The notes beneath the pieces were generated by a model. That model did not search any database. It was given only the letters and a program-made list of their open reading frames with translations, and had not been told where the DNA came from. Position numbers and translations under genes: made by a program. Below, one piece after another: positions 14,301 through 27,105 of a DNA stretch of 64,000 nucleotides (the stretch's first letter is position 1; every line of letters starts with the position of its first letter). The stretch is from Cunninghamia lanceolata (taxonomy: Eukaryota; Streptophyta; Pinopsida; Cupressales; Cupressaceae): contig BSBN01000829.1 of the NCBI GenBank assembly GCA_027924645.1, positions 8,680,001-8,744,000 of the forward strand, written 5' to 3'.

Positions 14301-15349
14301 CAATTCTATGAACTTATTTTTGTCACCTGTCATATGGTGAGAGCATCCACTGTCAATGACCCAATCATCCTTTTCTTCAACTTGGGCAGCTAGAGCTTTT
14401 TCTACAATTTTATGATTAGCAGATTCAGAGGGCATTGGATCTTCTTCCTTGATGGCAATAAACACCCAGTCACTTCCAGATTTGTTTCATGTTTCTGAAT
14501 CATCATTTGTTACTCCTTCATCATCATCATCTTCTTGAACATAGTAACATTTCTTTTGGAACCTTGATTTGTTGGGATTTGGCTTTGAGAATCTTTTCGG
14601 ACACCTTGAGGCAAAATGACCAATCTTATTGTAGTTGAAACATTTAAAAGGTAATTTCCCTTCATCCTCACCAGATCCTCTTGGCAGTCTTTTTGCAATA
14701 AAGGCTTCAAGTTGAGCAGATTCTGCTTCATCTTCTTCTAGGTCTTTACTTGCTTTCTCATACCATGATAGTTTCTTTGAGGAGTTCTCTCCCAGATCAA
14801 ACTTTTGTTTTCCTTTAACAGAGGCACTAGCTTTGAATGCAGATTCAGTCTTGGGGGGGCATCTCCAAACTCAGTCAGTTCAAATGCAGCTAATTTACCA
14901 ACCAATTGATCTCTTGTGATACCTGAAATAGATCTAAATTCTTCAATAGCAACAACCTTGTACTTGTAAGAATCGGGAAGGGATTTGAGAACTTTTCCAA
15001 CAATCTCATCTTCATCCAAGACTCCACTAGCACATCTAATGCCACAAACAAGATCATTTACTATTGGCATAAATGTAGTGATATTTTCATCTTCTCTCAT
15101 CTTCAGATTTTCAAATTTTCCTTTTAGACTCTGTACCTTGGCACATTTAACATACTTGTCTCCTTCATGCAGAAGTTCTAGTTTTTCCCAAATCTCAAAA
15201 GTAGTTTGTAGGTCAACAACATTTGTCAGCTCTAAATCAAACAAGGCACTTAGAAGAGCTTCTTTAGTCTGCATATTGTTTTCAGCATCTCTGATTTCAT
15301 CTATGGTTCTCAGACCATTCTGTGGAGGAGTATACTTCTTTGAAGCCAT
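11301..15349 (-). pseudogene. Copia-1 gag-pol, frameshifted
   Basis: This encodes the structural and enzymatic polyprotein of a Ty1/copia element. Gag starts at 15349 and includes FEIWEKLELLHEG and SLPDSYKYKV. It lacks the usual N-terminal YxxWK block, so the first part seems deleted. A run of seven Cs (minus strand) near 14853-14860 shifts the frame. The zinc knuckle near 14600-14645 reads CFNYNKIGHFASRC, with Tyr where the second Cys belongs. Protease has WVIDSGCSHHM. Integrase has the HxxxH/CxxC finger, TDLCGP, SDRDGEF and QQNGVVERKN. Reverse transcriptase spans about 12186-12788 with FVDDIIFGG; a frameshift follows near 12240. RNase H ends at 11301. An in-frame TGA lies upstream of protease. 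It is not translatable as one polyprotein. Confidence 0.88.
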
Positions 15350-15513
15350 GATCCAATACTACATTCCCATACATTGCAAGTGACATTCCATGCGACTTTT
15401 CCAAAGGGTGAAATTGGTTCCATCAAACCTCGGACTATCCTTTATGTAGGATGACATCCTAGATCTCCTCAAGCGGTTAAGCTCTTTTAGAGGAACTTAG
15501 CTCTAATACCAAT

Positions 15514-16886
15514 TGTTGGATTAAGGACAGACAACAAAGAGTGGGGGGTGGATCAGTTGTCTAAAACTTACTTTCAATTAATCACTTAAATTCTCTTCTT
15601 GATTTAGGTGCATAATAATAAATCAATCATGGAAATGTAATGCAACAATTCAAGAGTAGAAACACATTAACACATAAGAAACTAAGATTTTGACATGGAA
15701 AATCTGTTTAAGGGAAAAACCACGGGGTGACTAACCCAAGATTGTATTCTCTGTTAGAAGAATAGAAAGAACAAAATGGCACATGCCAATTAGGGCTCAC
15801 TACCTGAGCACACTGCTCACAAGAGGCCCACTGCCTACATGAGACACACTATCTATAGAATAATAAGTATTACATACTTGAACTGAAGAATAGCATCTTC
15901 ACCATGCTTCAATCAGTTCCATTTAAGCCCAATACTTCTGCTCTGCCTTTTGCTCTTCTCCTCTCACCACTCACTCATTCCATCCACACTTGAAATGACT
16001 TTACAACTCCTTATTTATACAAGTCATCGACTTAGAAACAATCGTCCAAGTCGGCATACATTATAGAGCAAATACATAAATATAACATGACTTATTACAA
16101 AATGACTTCATGCGGATCAACACACTATCAGCCACACAGATCTGAGACTTCAATATTTCTTTAGGGACACGCCATTCTTTACAGAACATCTTCAAGATCA
16201 TCCACAGGATGTGTAACTCATCCGGTCGGCCAGACTTGGAAGGAACACCATCATCCGGAAGTAGTTCTTCAATTGTGAGCTCAATCTTCAATGTGAACCA
16301 CCAACATGAGCTGGACACAATCCAAAGACCTCAACAAGCTTTCCTGAATCACCAAGAACATCCACACTACTTCTGTTTACTAAAATCATTCTCTCCTTCA
16401 TCCGGAACCTCAAGAACACAGTCTGTCATCACTGTCAGATTGGAATATATGCTTGTGAAGCTCTAGACCATGAACCAATTGGGTTGTCAATTCACATTGA
16501 CTTCCTAAACACTCCACCAAATCCATAGAACAAGATATTGCATTTCTAGATCTCATCGGACCTATCTGAGTCACTCTGTCACCTCTAAACATCTGCCAGA
16601 ACTAGTTTTTACTCAAGTGGCCATAACTTCTTCAGATCTTCATGCAGACCTCTAAAATGTTTATTGGATCATCTTAAGACACATATCTGTAAACCCTTTG
16701 AACCGCATCCTCTGAGCTTCATCTTAACTGGTATCTTTACCTTATTGTCTCCACTATTTTTCTCTATTCCTAATGGGACTAATTTTCTCAATATCCTCAG
16801 CATACAACTCATCTAGTCCTTGACATTAATGCAATAGGAGTATGTTGACATCAACGACAACACTTTTTAGGCCCATACTTGCAACA
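15514..16886 (-). repeat. 5' LTR of copia-1
   Basis: Direct repeat of 9612-10967, upstream in element orientation and followed by the primer-binding site at 15497-15513. It should carry the element promoter, but no individual promoter element is assigned. Confidence 0.88.
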
Positions 16887-18775
16887 TAAAGACCATAATA
16901 TTTAAGTTTTTAGTAAGAAGACAAAGTGGAAGTGGAATTTTGATAGGAGGAAGTGATGTTCGGGTTGATGTTTTTTTCTTATTTTATCAATTGTTGTAGG
17001 TATGACTAATAGTATGATAATACTATATAGGGGGAGATTCATGTACTGTGATTGGAGTAATAACAACAATGTTGATGTACAAATGTGAAGTGTGGTACTA
17101 GTGACATTTGAATCAATATTGGGAGAAATTCTATACCTAGGAAAGAAAGTGGGGGTTGATTTAGATAAATCTAGATACGACTTGTTAGGTTACTTTAAAG
17201 CATGTGTGATAATATGTGTGTGATTACAAGAAGAGACAATAGGATTCACATTAAGTGAGTTGAGACATGATTGAGCGAGGGATGGAGAATGAATATGGGT
17301 TAGACCCGGCCTTATCATCATGTTTGGAGAACCCCAAAAACCATAGAATCATCTATGAAATCATTTGACTTGGAAAAAATTTCCTAGATCCCTTTCCTAA
17401 ATATTTACCTCCTTTTGGCATCGCTATGATCCATATGGTCCATACTATGCATAGTTACCATCTACAAATTGTACCTTACTAGCATCATCTTTATGGTCAT
17501 ACTTATGGCATAGCTGAAAAGGTATATTTGATAATTTTTTCCTATTTATTGGTAGGTTAATAAAGTCCACATTGGAGCTATGATCCTATACATATTGATT
17601 GGCAAGCTACTATAGACCTACCCTAATACTTTCCATGCCTAGGTACATTGGAAGGTACTAACCAAACTAAGTAGTCAAAACCTTGTTGCTAATGACTGGG
17701 CCACACTTGACAAGTAGTGACAATCTCCATCGACAACCCTCTATCCATTTATAGTGGCTTACAAAATCATTACTTTGACCACCCACCTCCATTAGTGGCC
17801 CAAAACAACCTGCATACCATAACAATGGTTTCAAAACATTAAAATGGGTAGTCTTGTAAATTTTTAGGTGGTTTTTAAAATTTTTGGGGTGGTTTAAAAA
17901 TTCTAGGTGGAATCTCCAAATATTCTAAGCATCTTCATGTTTTGTAGTTTCTTGGTGATGATAACTGGTTTCTGCATAGTCATAAATGGTTTTCAAATGT
18001 CCTTGGATGGTTTGGTGTTTTACTAACATCAACATTATGTTAACAACCTTCCTCTCTAACCCTACCACTTCACCATTTGCACGTTTTATTTTACATGATC
18101 TTGAAGGGCCTCGTTCTCATTCATTTGAACAATTTTGGCTTCAAGTCTTTCTTCTTTAGTTGGTGGTGGTGAGTTTTGAGGGGGGGATTTGGAGGTTCAT
18201 TTGTAGGTGGGTTTCAATAAGAACTCATATTCTTTCATTTTCTATATTCATAAAAATATACTTATTCTACTTATGTTTTTTTTTAGAATCTTATACCCTA
18301 AACATAAAATAGAAAAATAACAAAAAATTAAAAAATCAACATTATTGGATGCTTAGAAGGATGTTGCTACTAGAGGAGGAGGAGTTTAAGGTTAGATATA
18401 AAGGTTTTCTCAATTACCTATTTCATGGTTCTATATTTGTTAGTGCAAGGTGAAATCTAGGAGTTTATATATTTGGTTAGGTTTGGTTGTCCAAACTATT
18501 AGATATCTAGTCATACAAAATATCAAATCATGCTTGTGTATGTAATCTTGATTGGATATCTAGTCTAGGTTGATCGAATATTTGGTCTTGCCAAAAACGT
18601 TGGTGCCACAACATTGCCACTTTTCCACCCCCATTTCATTCCTCCCACCCAAGTTATGGAAAGTGATTCTTTAGATGGAGTAATTTAGGACTATTCTATA
18701 GTGTCTCAATATCTTCCCAAATCTCGTGCTATGTTTTCTCTTGCACAAATGCTTCATTTGGATAATACTATCATT
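16887..18775. other. AT-rich, no gene recognised
   Basis: Continuation of the copia-1 target sequence. No open frame resembles a known family. It holds short G- or T-rich runs and degenerate GGTGG-containing stretches near 17850-18020, with no repeat unit that I can define. Confidence 0.5.
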
Positions 18776-19520
18776 TGGGTAAATATTCTAGAGATTACTA
18801 GGGTTTTAATTCGAGTGTCTTGATTATGGTTAACTTTAAGAGTATGATGGGAGATTTTACTATAGATAAATCCACTCAAGATTAAATTTTCCATGTGGTT
18901 CTTCAAGAACATGAGGCTAATTTGTTTGTTGTGGTTGTTGAATAAGTTGTAGAGCATGATAAATGTGATGATTCAATTTATTATTTGTAGGAGGATATTT
19001 TGGTCTTAAGGAAGAAAATCTATTTTTTTTCTTTAGAAATAACATTTTGACATCATTCTGCAAGGATCTAGCCATGGCTATCACATTCTCAAGATCACCC
19101 ATAAGAACAATAAGCTATAGAATTCTAACTTGTTTTCAATGTCATCATTGTTGGATGACATTCTATGGAAGAAAAAAAAATATTTTATGGTTAACCCAAG
19201 GGTGCAATATCCCTATCAACATAATGGTTCACAAAAGAAGAAACACATTTGAGGTGATAGCCCTAGAAATACTACAACTACAACTAGAGGAATAGGTGGT
19301 GGTGAAGTTGTTGGCACTACATTAGGATCTTTATATCACTAAGAGGTGAGGCTCTTATGTTTATGAATTTATATTTGATGGCCCTGTGAATTATAATTCT
19401 ATCTAGTTTTGAACTTTTTTAAATTTATTTTCCTGGTTGGTTGTGTCCTTGGTTAGTTTGTAAGTGAGTTTAGTGCCTTCAAGCTTCTAAGGTAGAAGTA
19501 CTTAATTTTATCGATGTTAA
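18776..19520 (+). repeat. Dispersed repeat R1, copy a
   Basis: Homologous along about 745 bp to 33573-34317 in the same orientation, with many substitutions and short indels. Shared landmarks include GATTTTACTATAGATAA, a CAAGATCACCCATA block and a GGTGGTGAA..GTTGGCACTAC block near the end. Read on plus, both copies give similar broken peptide segments such as SSLLDEILW (copy b), suggesting a decayed transposon reading frame. I cannot name the family. Confidence 0.7.
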
Positions 19521-20234
19521 TTTTTCCCCTTTATTTATATTTTGTATACATTAATTTTATATTCATGGGAAGGTCCTTCATACAACCTACATTTACTAAT
19601 AGAAAGAAATATTGTAATACTATCATCATGACATTTAGGTAATTAAAATTGGTACTTGATAATCAATCTCAAAAATTGTATATATTCATATAATGTTACA
19701 TAATAAATATTTCTCAAATAAAATCACAATACTAATAAACTAAGATAATGTATTTAACCAATATTTAAACATTATATTGCTATCTAACTTTTAAATATTA
19801 AAATATTACAAAGAAAAAAGATTAGAATTTTTTTCCTCCATTTGGTAAGTTTTATGATTACATTAAAAAAACCCAACATTTAGTAACAAATTAATTTAGA
19901 TTTTTTAATAAGCATCAGTTTTCTTGATTTTGAGACCAATCTAAAACAAGTGTCCCATCTAATAGGAACATAATTATTCGTGGTTTATTAGTCTTTGTTG
20001 ATGTTAAAATATACACTTGAATGTTGCACTTGCATGCAAACTTGTTGTCAATATGGGAAGATTTGAAAATGTGGGACATGACTTGTAAAATGACCTTTGA
20101 TATTTGGAAGCCAACTCTTTGTAGGATATTCAATGATTTCAATTCTAACATGTAGGAAAAAGGAAGAGGAAAACTTGAAAATAAATCACAACTAAAAGGT
20201 GACACACTAATTTAAAAGCCCTCTTGTTTGCATA

Positions 20235-20637
20235 TGTAGATGTCAGCCAAGATCTGCAAACAATAATCAAAATAAACTTCCACAAAGCATAAGCACAGAA
20301 AAACCAAATATGATATTCAAGAGATGATGAAAATGTACAAAGAGCCTTACATAAATAGGCAAGGAGAAGGAGGTGAGAAGGAGAGAACCAACTATGACTA
20401 ACCCTCAATGTGATGAACGCATGTGTGCATATGTGGAGTGTGATGGACAAATGTATCCAACCTCTAATGAGGTGGAATGTTAAAATGACTGACCTCATGT
20501 CTGCACATGTGGTCAGACAAAAAAGTGTCTAACCTCAAAAAGTGAACTTAACCTTTAATGTCAAGGTTAAGTTAGACCTAGCGAGTAAGTGTGACTTAAG
20601 CCTAGGTGTGAGTTAGGATAAACACTACACTCTAACA
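20235..20637 (-). repeat. 3' LTR of element C
   Basis: Direct repeat partner of 23257-23688. Next to the interior purine tract, so it is the downstream LTR in element orientation. Confidence 0.8.
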
Positions 20638-21665
20638 CCCCCCTTAAGTGATACTTAGGGAGTTTAAATGCTAAAACAAAATATGGGGCCTGAGAACAAA
20701 CCTTGATGAGGTACCCTTGTACAATGGAAATTTCTCACAAACGGAGTGAAGGACAAAACCTAGTGGGCAAAAGAGAAATGAAGAATGAAAATGTACAAGT
20801 GAAAAGAAGAGAGATAGAACGAGGATTCAAGACCCCCCAAGAACCACTTCTATCAGAAAAGTACATGAAATATTCCCCCCATAGGAGAGAAAGAGAGAGA
20901 CTAGAGAGGCCCCCCATAAGATGATGGATCCTGCAGTGTTGAGTGATGCTCGATGAAGAACGCTATAAGTGATCCTCAAATGTCGAACAACATGTCTTCC
21001 TTGTGGAAGAAAGAAAACTACAAAAAGGTGCATGATATCTTCCAAAGAGAGAAGAACATAAGTCTCTAAATGTTGCATATAACCCAAAGACAATGATGAT
21101 GCCCATGATGTCTTCAAAGAATGCTTAATGATCTCCAAGCCAATGCTATCGTGTGACGAAGATTCGGGAACATGGACCATAGAAGTATGGTGAAAGTTGA
21201 ACTGATGTGAATCTAATACTTCTGTAGTCTACAGAAGGTGTCACTATATAAGCTGAAGTAGGTGAGATATGAACAAGAATTTTTGAAGACAATGGTGATG
21301 CAACTTCATCAAAGCTGACATCGAATAGAAGACGAATGTCCTCACTGGTGTGATCCAAATCTACAAGGTGGGATTCTACAAAGCATGATGCAATGTCTAG
21401 TAGATATGCATCCCAATGTGGTGGATTTGGAACAACCATGACAATGTTCTGATGCAAGGAATCACTGAAAGTCATCTTGAATGAAACATTAGGTGGTGAT
21501 CTTGTAGTCTTACAGAACATTGAAAAAATAGCATGAGAGAAATGAGGATAGAGTGCATACCCATGTTGAGTCTTCCCACAATAAGTACACTTGATTATGT
21601 AAAATGTAAGTATATTCTTTATGATGTGCAAAGATCAAATACAAAAATGCAATAGTGCAATGAAG

Positions 21666-21694
21666 CCCCCCCCGCCCCCCCCCCCCCCCCCCCC
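21666..21694. repeat. Long poly-C run inside element C
   Basis: An almost pure run of C, broken by one G, in the element interior. It may vary in length by replication slippage or be an assembly weak point. Confidence 0.7.
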
Positions 21695-23256
21695 GAAACT
21701 GCTGAAATAGAGACTCCCCCAGATTTTGCCACTTTATAACTTAGTGTATTTTACAAAATAAATTTGACCAATGCATGGGAAATGTAAAAACATGAACTTT
21801 TGCAAAAACCAGTACTCAATTCCAAGTTACCTATCAAAAGTTATTAAACATACAATTTCCCATAAGAATGGTCAAATTGAATAATCAACACTGAAAAAGC
21901 AAAAAATGCTTGTGTAGGGAGCAGATCTAGCCTTCCAACCACTCGTTGGAATTGGGGCAAAATGAATAATATAGAAGGTTTGAAATGTGAGGGGGATTTG
22001 GCCTTCTACCAACCCAAGCCTCACCCTTTGTCTTAGACGAGCAATTAAAATGTGAACTTTATATATTGACTTTATATGTTAGAAAACAAATGCTAAATTT
22101 TTATGTCAATTTTATATATTGACATTATATTGTGACTTTTCACATTACATAGCTCCAATACAATGTTTCCAAATTGAAAATAAACCCCCCTTACAATTGG
22201 GCCCCAATATTAAATAACTCTCCCCTGGCGATAAACATTAAGTCTCTTGGTAGTTTGCAGACAGTAACATTAAATGTTTGCAGTTACATAACATATTAAT
22301 ATTCTGATGTTACATCAAATGTATGGGGATAACATAAAAAGTAACATTAACAATAACTATGATTGTTTAACCTAAATAATCTGACCAAGAATTTAAACAG
22401 AAAGTGGCGGTTGCAACAATTCTAGAAACAAATGCCACATTCAAAACTGTAGATTGCCACCAGCAAAGTAGTGATAATGGTGGGCACTAACCATTTGGGA
22501 AGACTGTGAGTTTTGAATGGAGAAATGTGGACAATGTCACCGTTAAACAAAAACATGCAAAGTGATTAATCAATACATGTTAACGGTTTGAAACGATCAA
22601 AGGCCACGCGGAGATAATGAGCTCAACAAATGGACAGAGAGTCCAAAAAATAGTGTGGTTGTTTTTGAGGCGAACTGGTGGATTGAGTCCATGTGTTGGA
22701 TGCCAAAGAGCTGTTGAAGGAAGCCACTTGCAAATGTTGACTTGGTGAATGCTTGGCAGGTGCAATGAAAGCACCTGGAAGTCGACCTTGACCTGCAGAA
22801 ACAACACCCAAGCCAAAACTTTGAAACCTTGCCAATAATGTTGTGTTGAAGCCGGCAATCATGCAGATTGGACAATGGTTGAGAAAACGTCCTTGTAAAC
22901 TGTTAAACAGTGAAAAAAATGAGCAAGTCTTCAACTATGGTCCTCCAAATGAAGTTGCCTTCAAGTTGGAGTCGACCACTTATGGGTACATCGACTTGTT
23001 GAAGAGGACAACGCTGGCTGTAAAGCAATAGCGAGTGCAGGTCAAAAATGCTGGTAGCCAACCTTTCTTGAAGAGTTAGCCTCTGCTGAGAGGATCACGA
23101 CACAAAACACACAGAAATTTTGCCTGACAAAGGAGCAAACCCATAAACCAGCAAACTGCAAATAGACCAATACCAAACCGAAAATGAAACCTTGAAATGG
23201 ATAGGTGCTAAAATGCTCAATACGAGAAGTGCTTCATTTGAACCACTTTGATACTA

Positions 23257-23688
23257 TGTAGATATCAGCTAAGATCTGCAAACAATAATCAAAATAAACT
23301 TCCACAAAGCATAGCACAAAAAAGCCAAATATGATATTCAAGAGATGTTGAAAATGTACAAAGAGCCTTACATATATAGGCAAGGAGAAGGAGGTGAGGA
23401 GGAGAGAACCAACTAAGACTAACCCTCAATGTGATGAACACATGTGTACATATGTGGAGGGTGATGGAAAACTGTCTTCAACCTCCCATAAGGTGAGGAG
23501 AGAATATCTCCAACCTCTAATGAGGTGGAATGTCAAAATGACCAACCTCATGTGTGCACGTGGTGAGACAAAAAAATGTCTAACCTCAAAAAGTGAATTT
23601 AACCTTTAATGTCAAGGTTAAGTTAGACCTAGCCACTAAGTGTGACTTAAGCCTAGGTGTGGGTTAGGATAAACCCTACACTCTAACA
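23257..23688 (-). repeat. 5' LTR of element C
   Basis: Direct repeat partner of 20235-20637, with an extra segment of about 30 bp near 23463-23515 relative to it. Confidence 0.8.
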
Positions 23689-23872
23689 ACATATGACTTA
23701 TTTTGCATAGGATTCACAATCGTAAAACAAAATAAACACAAATACAATAATGAAAGGTGAAATTGTATAGTCATTAATTTGTAAGAGATTTGACAATTAT
23801 AGATCTAGAAATGAATGCTACATATGCGGGAATAAGAAAGTAGGAATAAATCTACTAGAAAAAATAAAAGAT

Positions 23873-25257
23873 TGTGTTGGGACCCATTTTGAAAATGCAA
23901 AAAATTAACTAAGTCTTTACCCATTTTGTAAATGTTTCCTATGTTTTGTTCAAGGGAATCCCTTTTGTTCTTTTTGTATGTTGAAGGTTGTAAAAATCCT
24001 AACAAAACCTGAGTCTAGAGGATTTTGGGTCATTTTGTTGTATTTCCAATGTTTTGTGTGTGTTACCTTTGCTACAAGATGTCATATGTTGTGGGTTTCT
24101 AACTAGCTACTGCATGTTTTATATTTGCTTTCCATTCGACATCCACTTCCCTTCCCACATGAAATCTCCACAAATTTCATTTATCTTTGCTTTTCATTTT
24201 GTGGGACCCTGACCCCTTACAGGAATGTCTCCTTCACCTCCAAGTCTCATTCCATCATCCCTTTATATAAAATTTCTCTGTGAACCTCATTCCCATTCAT
24301 TTCCTTTCCCTTCATTTTCCCAGTGTGTGAAAATTTGACCAACTACTAGATCATTCTCCATTTCATCCCATCTTGTATCTAGTTCCTCTTCCACATGAAA
24401 GCCTTGCAAATACTTTTCAAGCCTTAATCTTTTTGCCTCACCCATTTCCCTCATTTGCAAAACTCTTCTTGGGTACTAGACTTAACCTTTCAAGATCTAA
24501 CTTCTTAATCTTGTCATCATCTCTTTTTCCAAATTTGGTCCTTATCCCTTTTTCGACACTCCTCCCTAATCCCCTCTAAGAAACTTTACTTTCCTCCAAG
24601 ATCTCATCTAGTTTTGACCTGTGTTTCCCACATCCTTTTCTAGGTTGAATTCTCACATTTATCCCTTAAACCAATTCCTTTGCTATATTTAAAATGTGAG
24701 ACTTTTGAGGGACTTCAAGATGTCTTCTATTCGCCTCACATCCTATCCTGATGTCTAGTCCCACATTCAAAATCCTCTTCCTTATACACTTTCAAATCAC
24801 TCAAATTCACCTTTGTGGGAACCCAATAGGTTGTAGTATTTCTTCGAGTTACTCCCACATCTCGTCTTGCATCCTATTCCCACCTTTTCTCCCTATTCCT
24901 TTTTTTTTCCATTGAAAGATTTCCTTGTCTTGCAAGATTGCTTCCATCCACTCAAATCCTATTCTCACACATCCTACATTGAATCCCCACAAATTTCTAA
25001 AGCTTCTCCATAAATCCTCAAACTCACAAACAACCTTCTAGTTTTCTATTAATGATTAATTTGACTTTTGTAACCATCTAGTTCGAGTAGGAGATGGTTG
25101 TTTCCTCTTCCAATTCACCTTACATGGGGCTCGAGGCAAATTTTCATGAATTCAACACATTTTCAGGAGTTAAAGTTGTGATTTGTGAATGATATTGAAA
25201 TCTCTAACTAGTTGCATTTGGGTTCAAACTTGAAAGTTATAAATAGCCTCAACACTC
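23873..25257. other. Pyrimidine-rich stretch without a gene
   Basis: From about 24100 to 25060 the plus strand is strongly C/T-rich with recurring CCCACAT and CATCC words. This looks like a degraded short-period repeat, but no clean unit is visible. No protein family was recognised; the 68-codon frame at 24373 follows the base composition. Confidence 0.45.
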
Positions 25258-26035
25258 ACCAACTAGTACTTGGTCATCAATCTCAAAAACTATATATATT
25301 TATATAATGTGACATAATAAGTATCTCTCAAATAATAATACTAATAATAATAAACTATGATAATGTATTCAAGTAATATTGAAACATTATATTACTATCT
25401 CAAGTTAAATCTTAAATATTGCAAAGAAAAAAAGGATTAGAAAAAATTTCCTCCATCTAGTAAGTTTTATGATTACATTAAAAGAACCCAACTTTTAGTA
25501 ACAAATTAATTTAGAGTTTTTCAATAAACATTGATTTTCTTGATTTTGAGGCCAATCGAAAACAAGTGCCCCATTTAATAGTAACATAATTATTTATGGT
25601 TTATTAGTCTTTGTTGATGTTCAAATCTGCACTTGAATGTTGCACCCACATAAAGACTTGCATCAACATTGGAAGTTTTGCAAACATGGGACGTGGCTTG
25701 GAAAATGACCTTCAGGATTTTAGAAGCTTGTCATTTGTAGGATTTTCAATGAATTCAATTCTAACTCACATGGAAAAGGAAGAAGAAAAATTCAAAATAA
25801 ATCTTAACTAAACTTAGACAATATGTCAATTTAAAAACCCTCTTATTTGCATGACTTATTTTGTATAGGATTCATAGTCACAAAAAAATAAATAAACATA
25901 AATGGAATAATAAAAGGAAAAATTCCACAATCATTCATTTAGATGAGGTTCGATAGTTCTTGATCTACAAATGAAAGTTGCATATGTAGGATTAAGAAAG
26001 TGGGAATAAATCTACTGATGAAAATAAAAAAGAGC
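25258..26035. repeat. Dispersed repeat R2, copy b (uninterrupted)
   Basis: Paralogue of the interrupted copy at 19644-23872. At about 25848-25858 it reads straight through TTTGCATGACTTATTTTG, where copy a holds element C. It therefore serves as an empty site for that insertion. Confidence 0.75.
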
Positions 26036-26963
26036 ACAATAAAACAAAAATAAATAAATAAATAAATTAGCAAATAAATGTGAAAGAAATTGTTCTTTGT
26101 GAACTTGATGATTATAGAATGTTACCCTTAAAGGCTTGAGTGCCAAAAATGGTAGAGCTTCCACTGCTAAAAGAATCCCCCTTTCTTTGTTCAAACTAAC
26201 ATTACAAATATTTATGAAGAAAAAACCTAGAAGAAGATTAGGAGGAGTTAAAATAGAAAATCTAAAGGACCTTCTTAACATGCCAAAAGATCTCCCTGTT
26301 TTGTTGAAAGAGCAATGGCTAACACTCCCTATTTATTGTGGTTATTTTCGCTTCCTTTCCCACGTTTGTGAACTTTTACTTTATGTAAATTTTACTCATA
26401 CTAAGGTATGCCATAATATTTTAAGGGCACCTTTAAATGGATAACTACCATAAAAAATTGCTTGACAGACAAGATCAACCATCAAATTTAAGCCCTCTCC
26501 ATGAGATCTTTCAAAAGATAAAAGACATGTGTTTTAAAAAATAAATATCTTTCATTTAAAGTTGTCGGGACCACATTATCCCACACCTCATTTATCTTTT
26601 AATATTTAAATGCAAACATTTTAAAAGACAGGTGAGTTATAAAGGTTCATAAGCTGAAATCATTTCATGGAACCCATATGTCAACTCATTTGTAAATGAC
26701 CAATGCAACATCCTTTCATACCAAGTACTTCTGACAATTTCAAAATAGTGCACCCACCATTGCATGGCGAAGGAGATCCTCATACCTAGTGGATCCACCT
26801 ACCAACTTAGACCAAAAGGAACCAATGGCGCACTTAAGATTGAGAGTACTTTTGACAATTTTAAAATGGTGTGCCATACGTTGTTTAATGTTGAGTTCTA
26901 AAGGACAACCAATAGCACTCTACCATCTCTCACACCTATTTTGCTATATTAAAAGAGCTATTC
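26036..26963. other. No gene recognised
   Basis: AT-rich sequence. Two loosely similar blocks (near 26730 and 26850) share a TGACAATTT.AAAAT.GTG word. Reading frames are short and unassigned. Confidence 0.4.
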
Positions 26964-27105
26964 TTAAATATCATCCACTTCAATAGTCAAAGCCTAAAGG
27001 TAAATTTTGGCCAATAAAAATAGGATAAATATTTACAACTTTTTGTTGTGAATGAAGTGTAAAATTACTATTGACTATTTGACCATTAAAATGGATGATA
27101 TTTAA
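26964..27105 (+). mobile_element. MITE-like inverted-repeat element, copy 1
   Basis: The ends are inverted repeats of about 30 bp: left TTAAATATCATCCACTTCAA, and right (reverse complement) TTAAATATCATCCATTTTAA. The middle has no coding capacity. A TTAA at each end could be the target duplication (piggyBac-like) or part of a TAA/TTA-type (Tourist-like) end. A diverged copy lies inverted at 33188-33323. Confidence 0.6.

Larger units (their letters stand above)
9612..16886 (-). mobile_element. Old Ty1/copia LTR retrotransposon (copia-1)
   Basis: Two long direct repeats bound this element (9612-10967 and 15514-16886). On the minus strand the LTR starts TGTTGCAAG and ends CCAACA, giving a TGTTG/CAACA terminal inverted pair. 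The left copy has TATTG at its start, a single change. The primer-binding site at 15497-15513 reads TTGGTATTAGAGC on the minus strand, one base from the initiator-tRNA-Met complement. A purine tract lies at 10968-10980. Domains run Gag, protease, integrase, reverse transcriptase, RNase H in copia order. In the first 155 bp the LTRs differ at roughly 10 positions, so the insertion is old. The flanks CTTTA and CTTAT are an imperfect match to a 5-bp duplication. Confidence 0.9.
20235..23688 (-). mobile_element. Non-autonomous LTR retrotransposon (element C)
   Basis: Direct repeats at 20235-20637 and 23257-23688 start TGTAGAT and end TCTAACA on plus. In element (minus) orientation the LTR starts TGTTAGAG. 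A purine tract AAGGGGGG abuts the left LTR (20638-20646). Next to the right LTR (23240-23256) the minus strand reads TAGTATCAAAGTGGTT, a diverged tRNA-Met-like primer site. The 2.6-kb interior has no recognisable gag or pol. Its largest minus-strand frame (21146-21631, 161 codons) matches nothing I know. Flanking pentamers are GCATA and ACATA, a 4/5 target duplication. The right LTR carries about 30 bp absent from the left. Confidence 0.8.
19644..23872. repeat. Dispersed repeat R2, copy a, interrupted
   Basis: 19644-20234 plus 23689-23872 together match the uninterrupted copy at 25258-26035. The break coincides exactly with the ends of the LTR element at 20235-23688. Shared blocks include TACTTGATAATCAATCTCAA-like sequence at the left and AATAAATCTACT near the right. 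Function unknown. Confidence 0.75.

Noticed and set aside
22580..23031. Cluster of overlapping frames on both strands in element C
   Set aside because: Multiple frames overlap without any conserved motif, as expected from chance openness.
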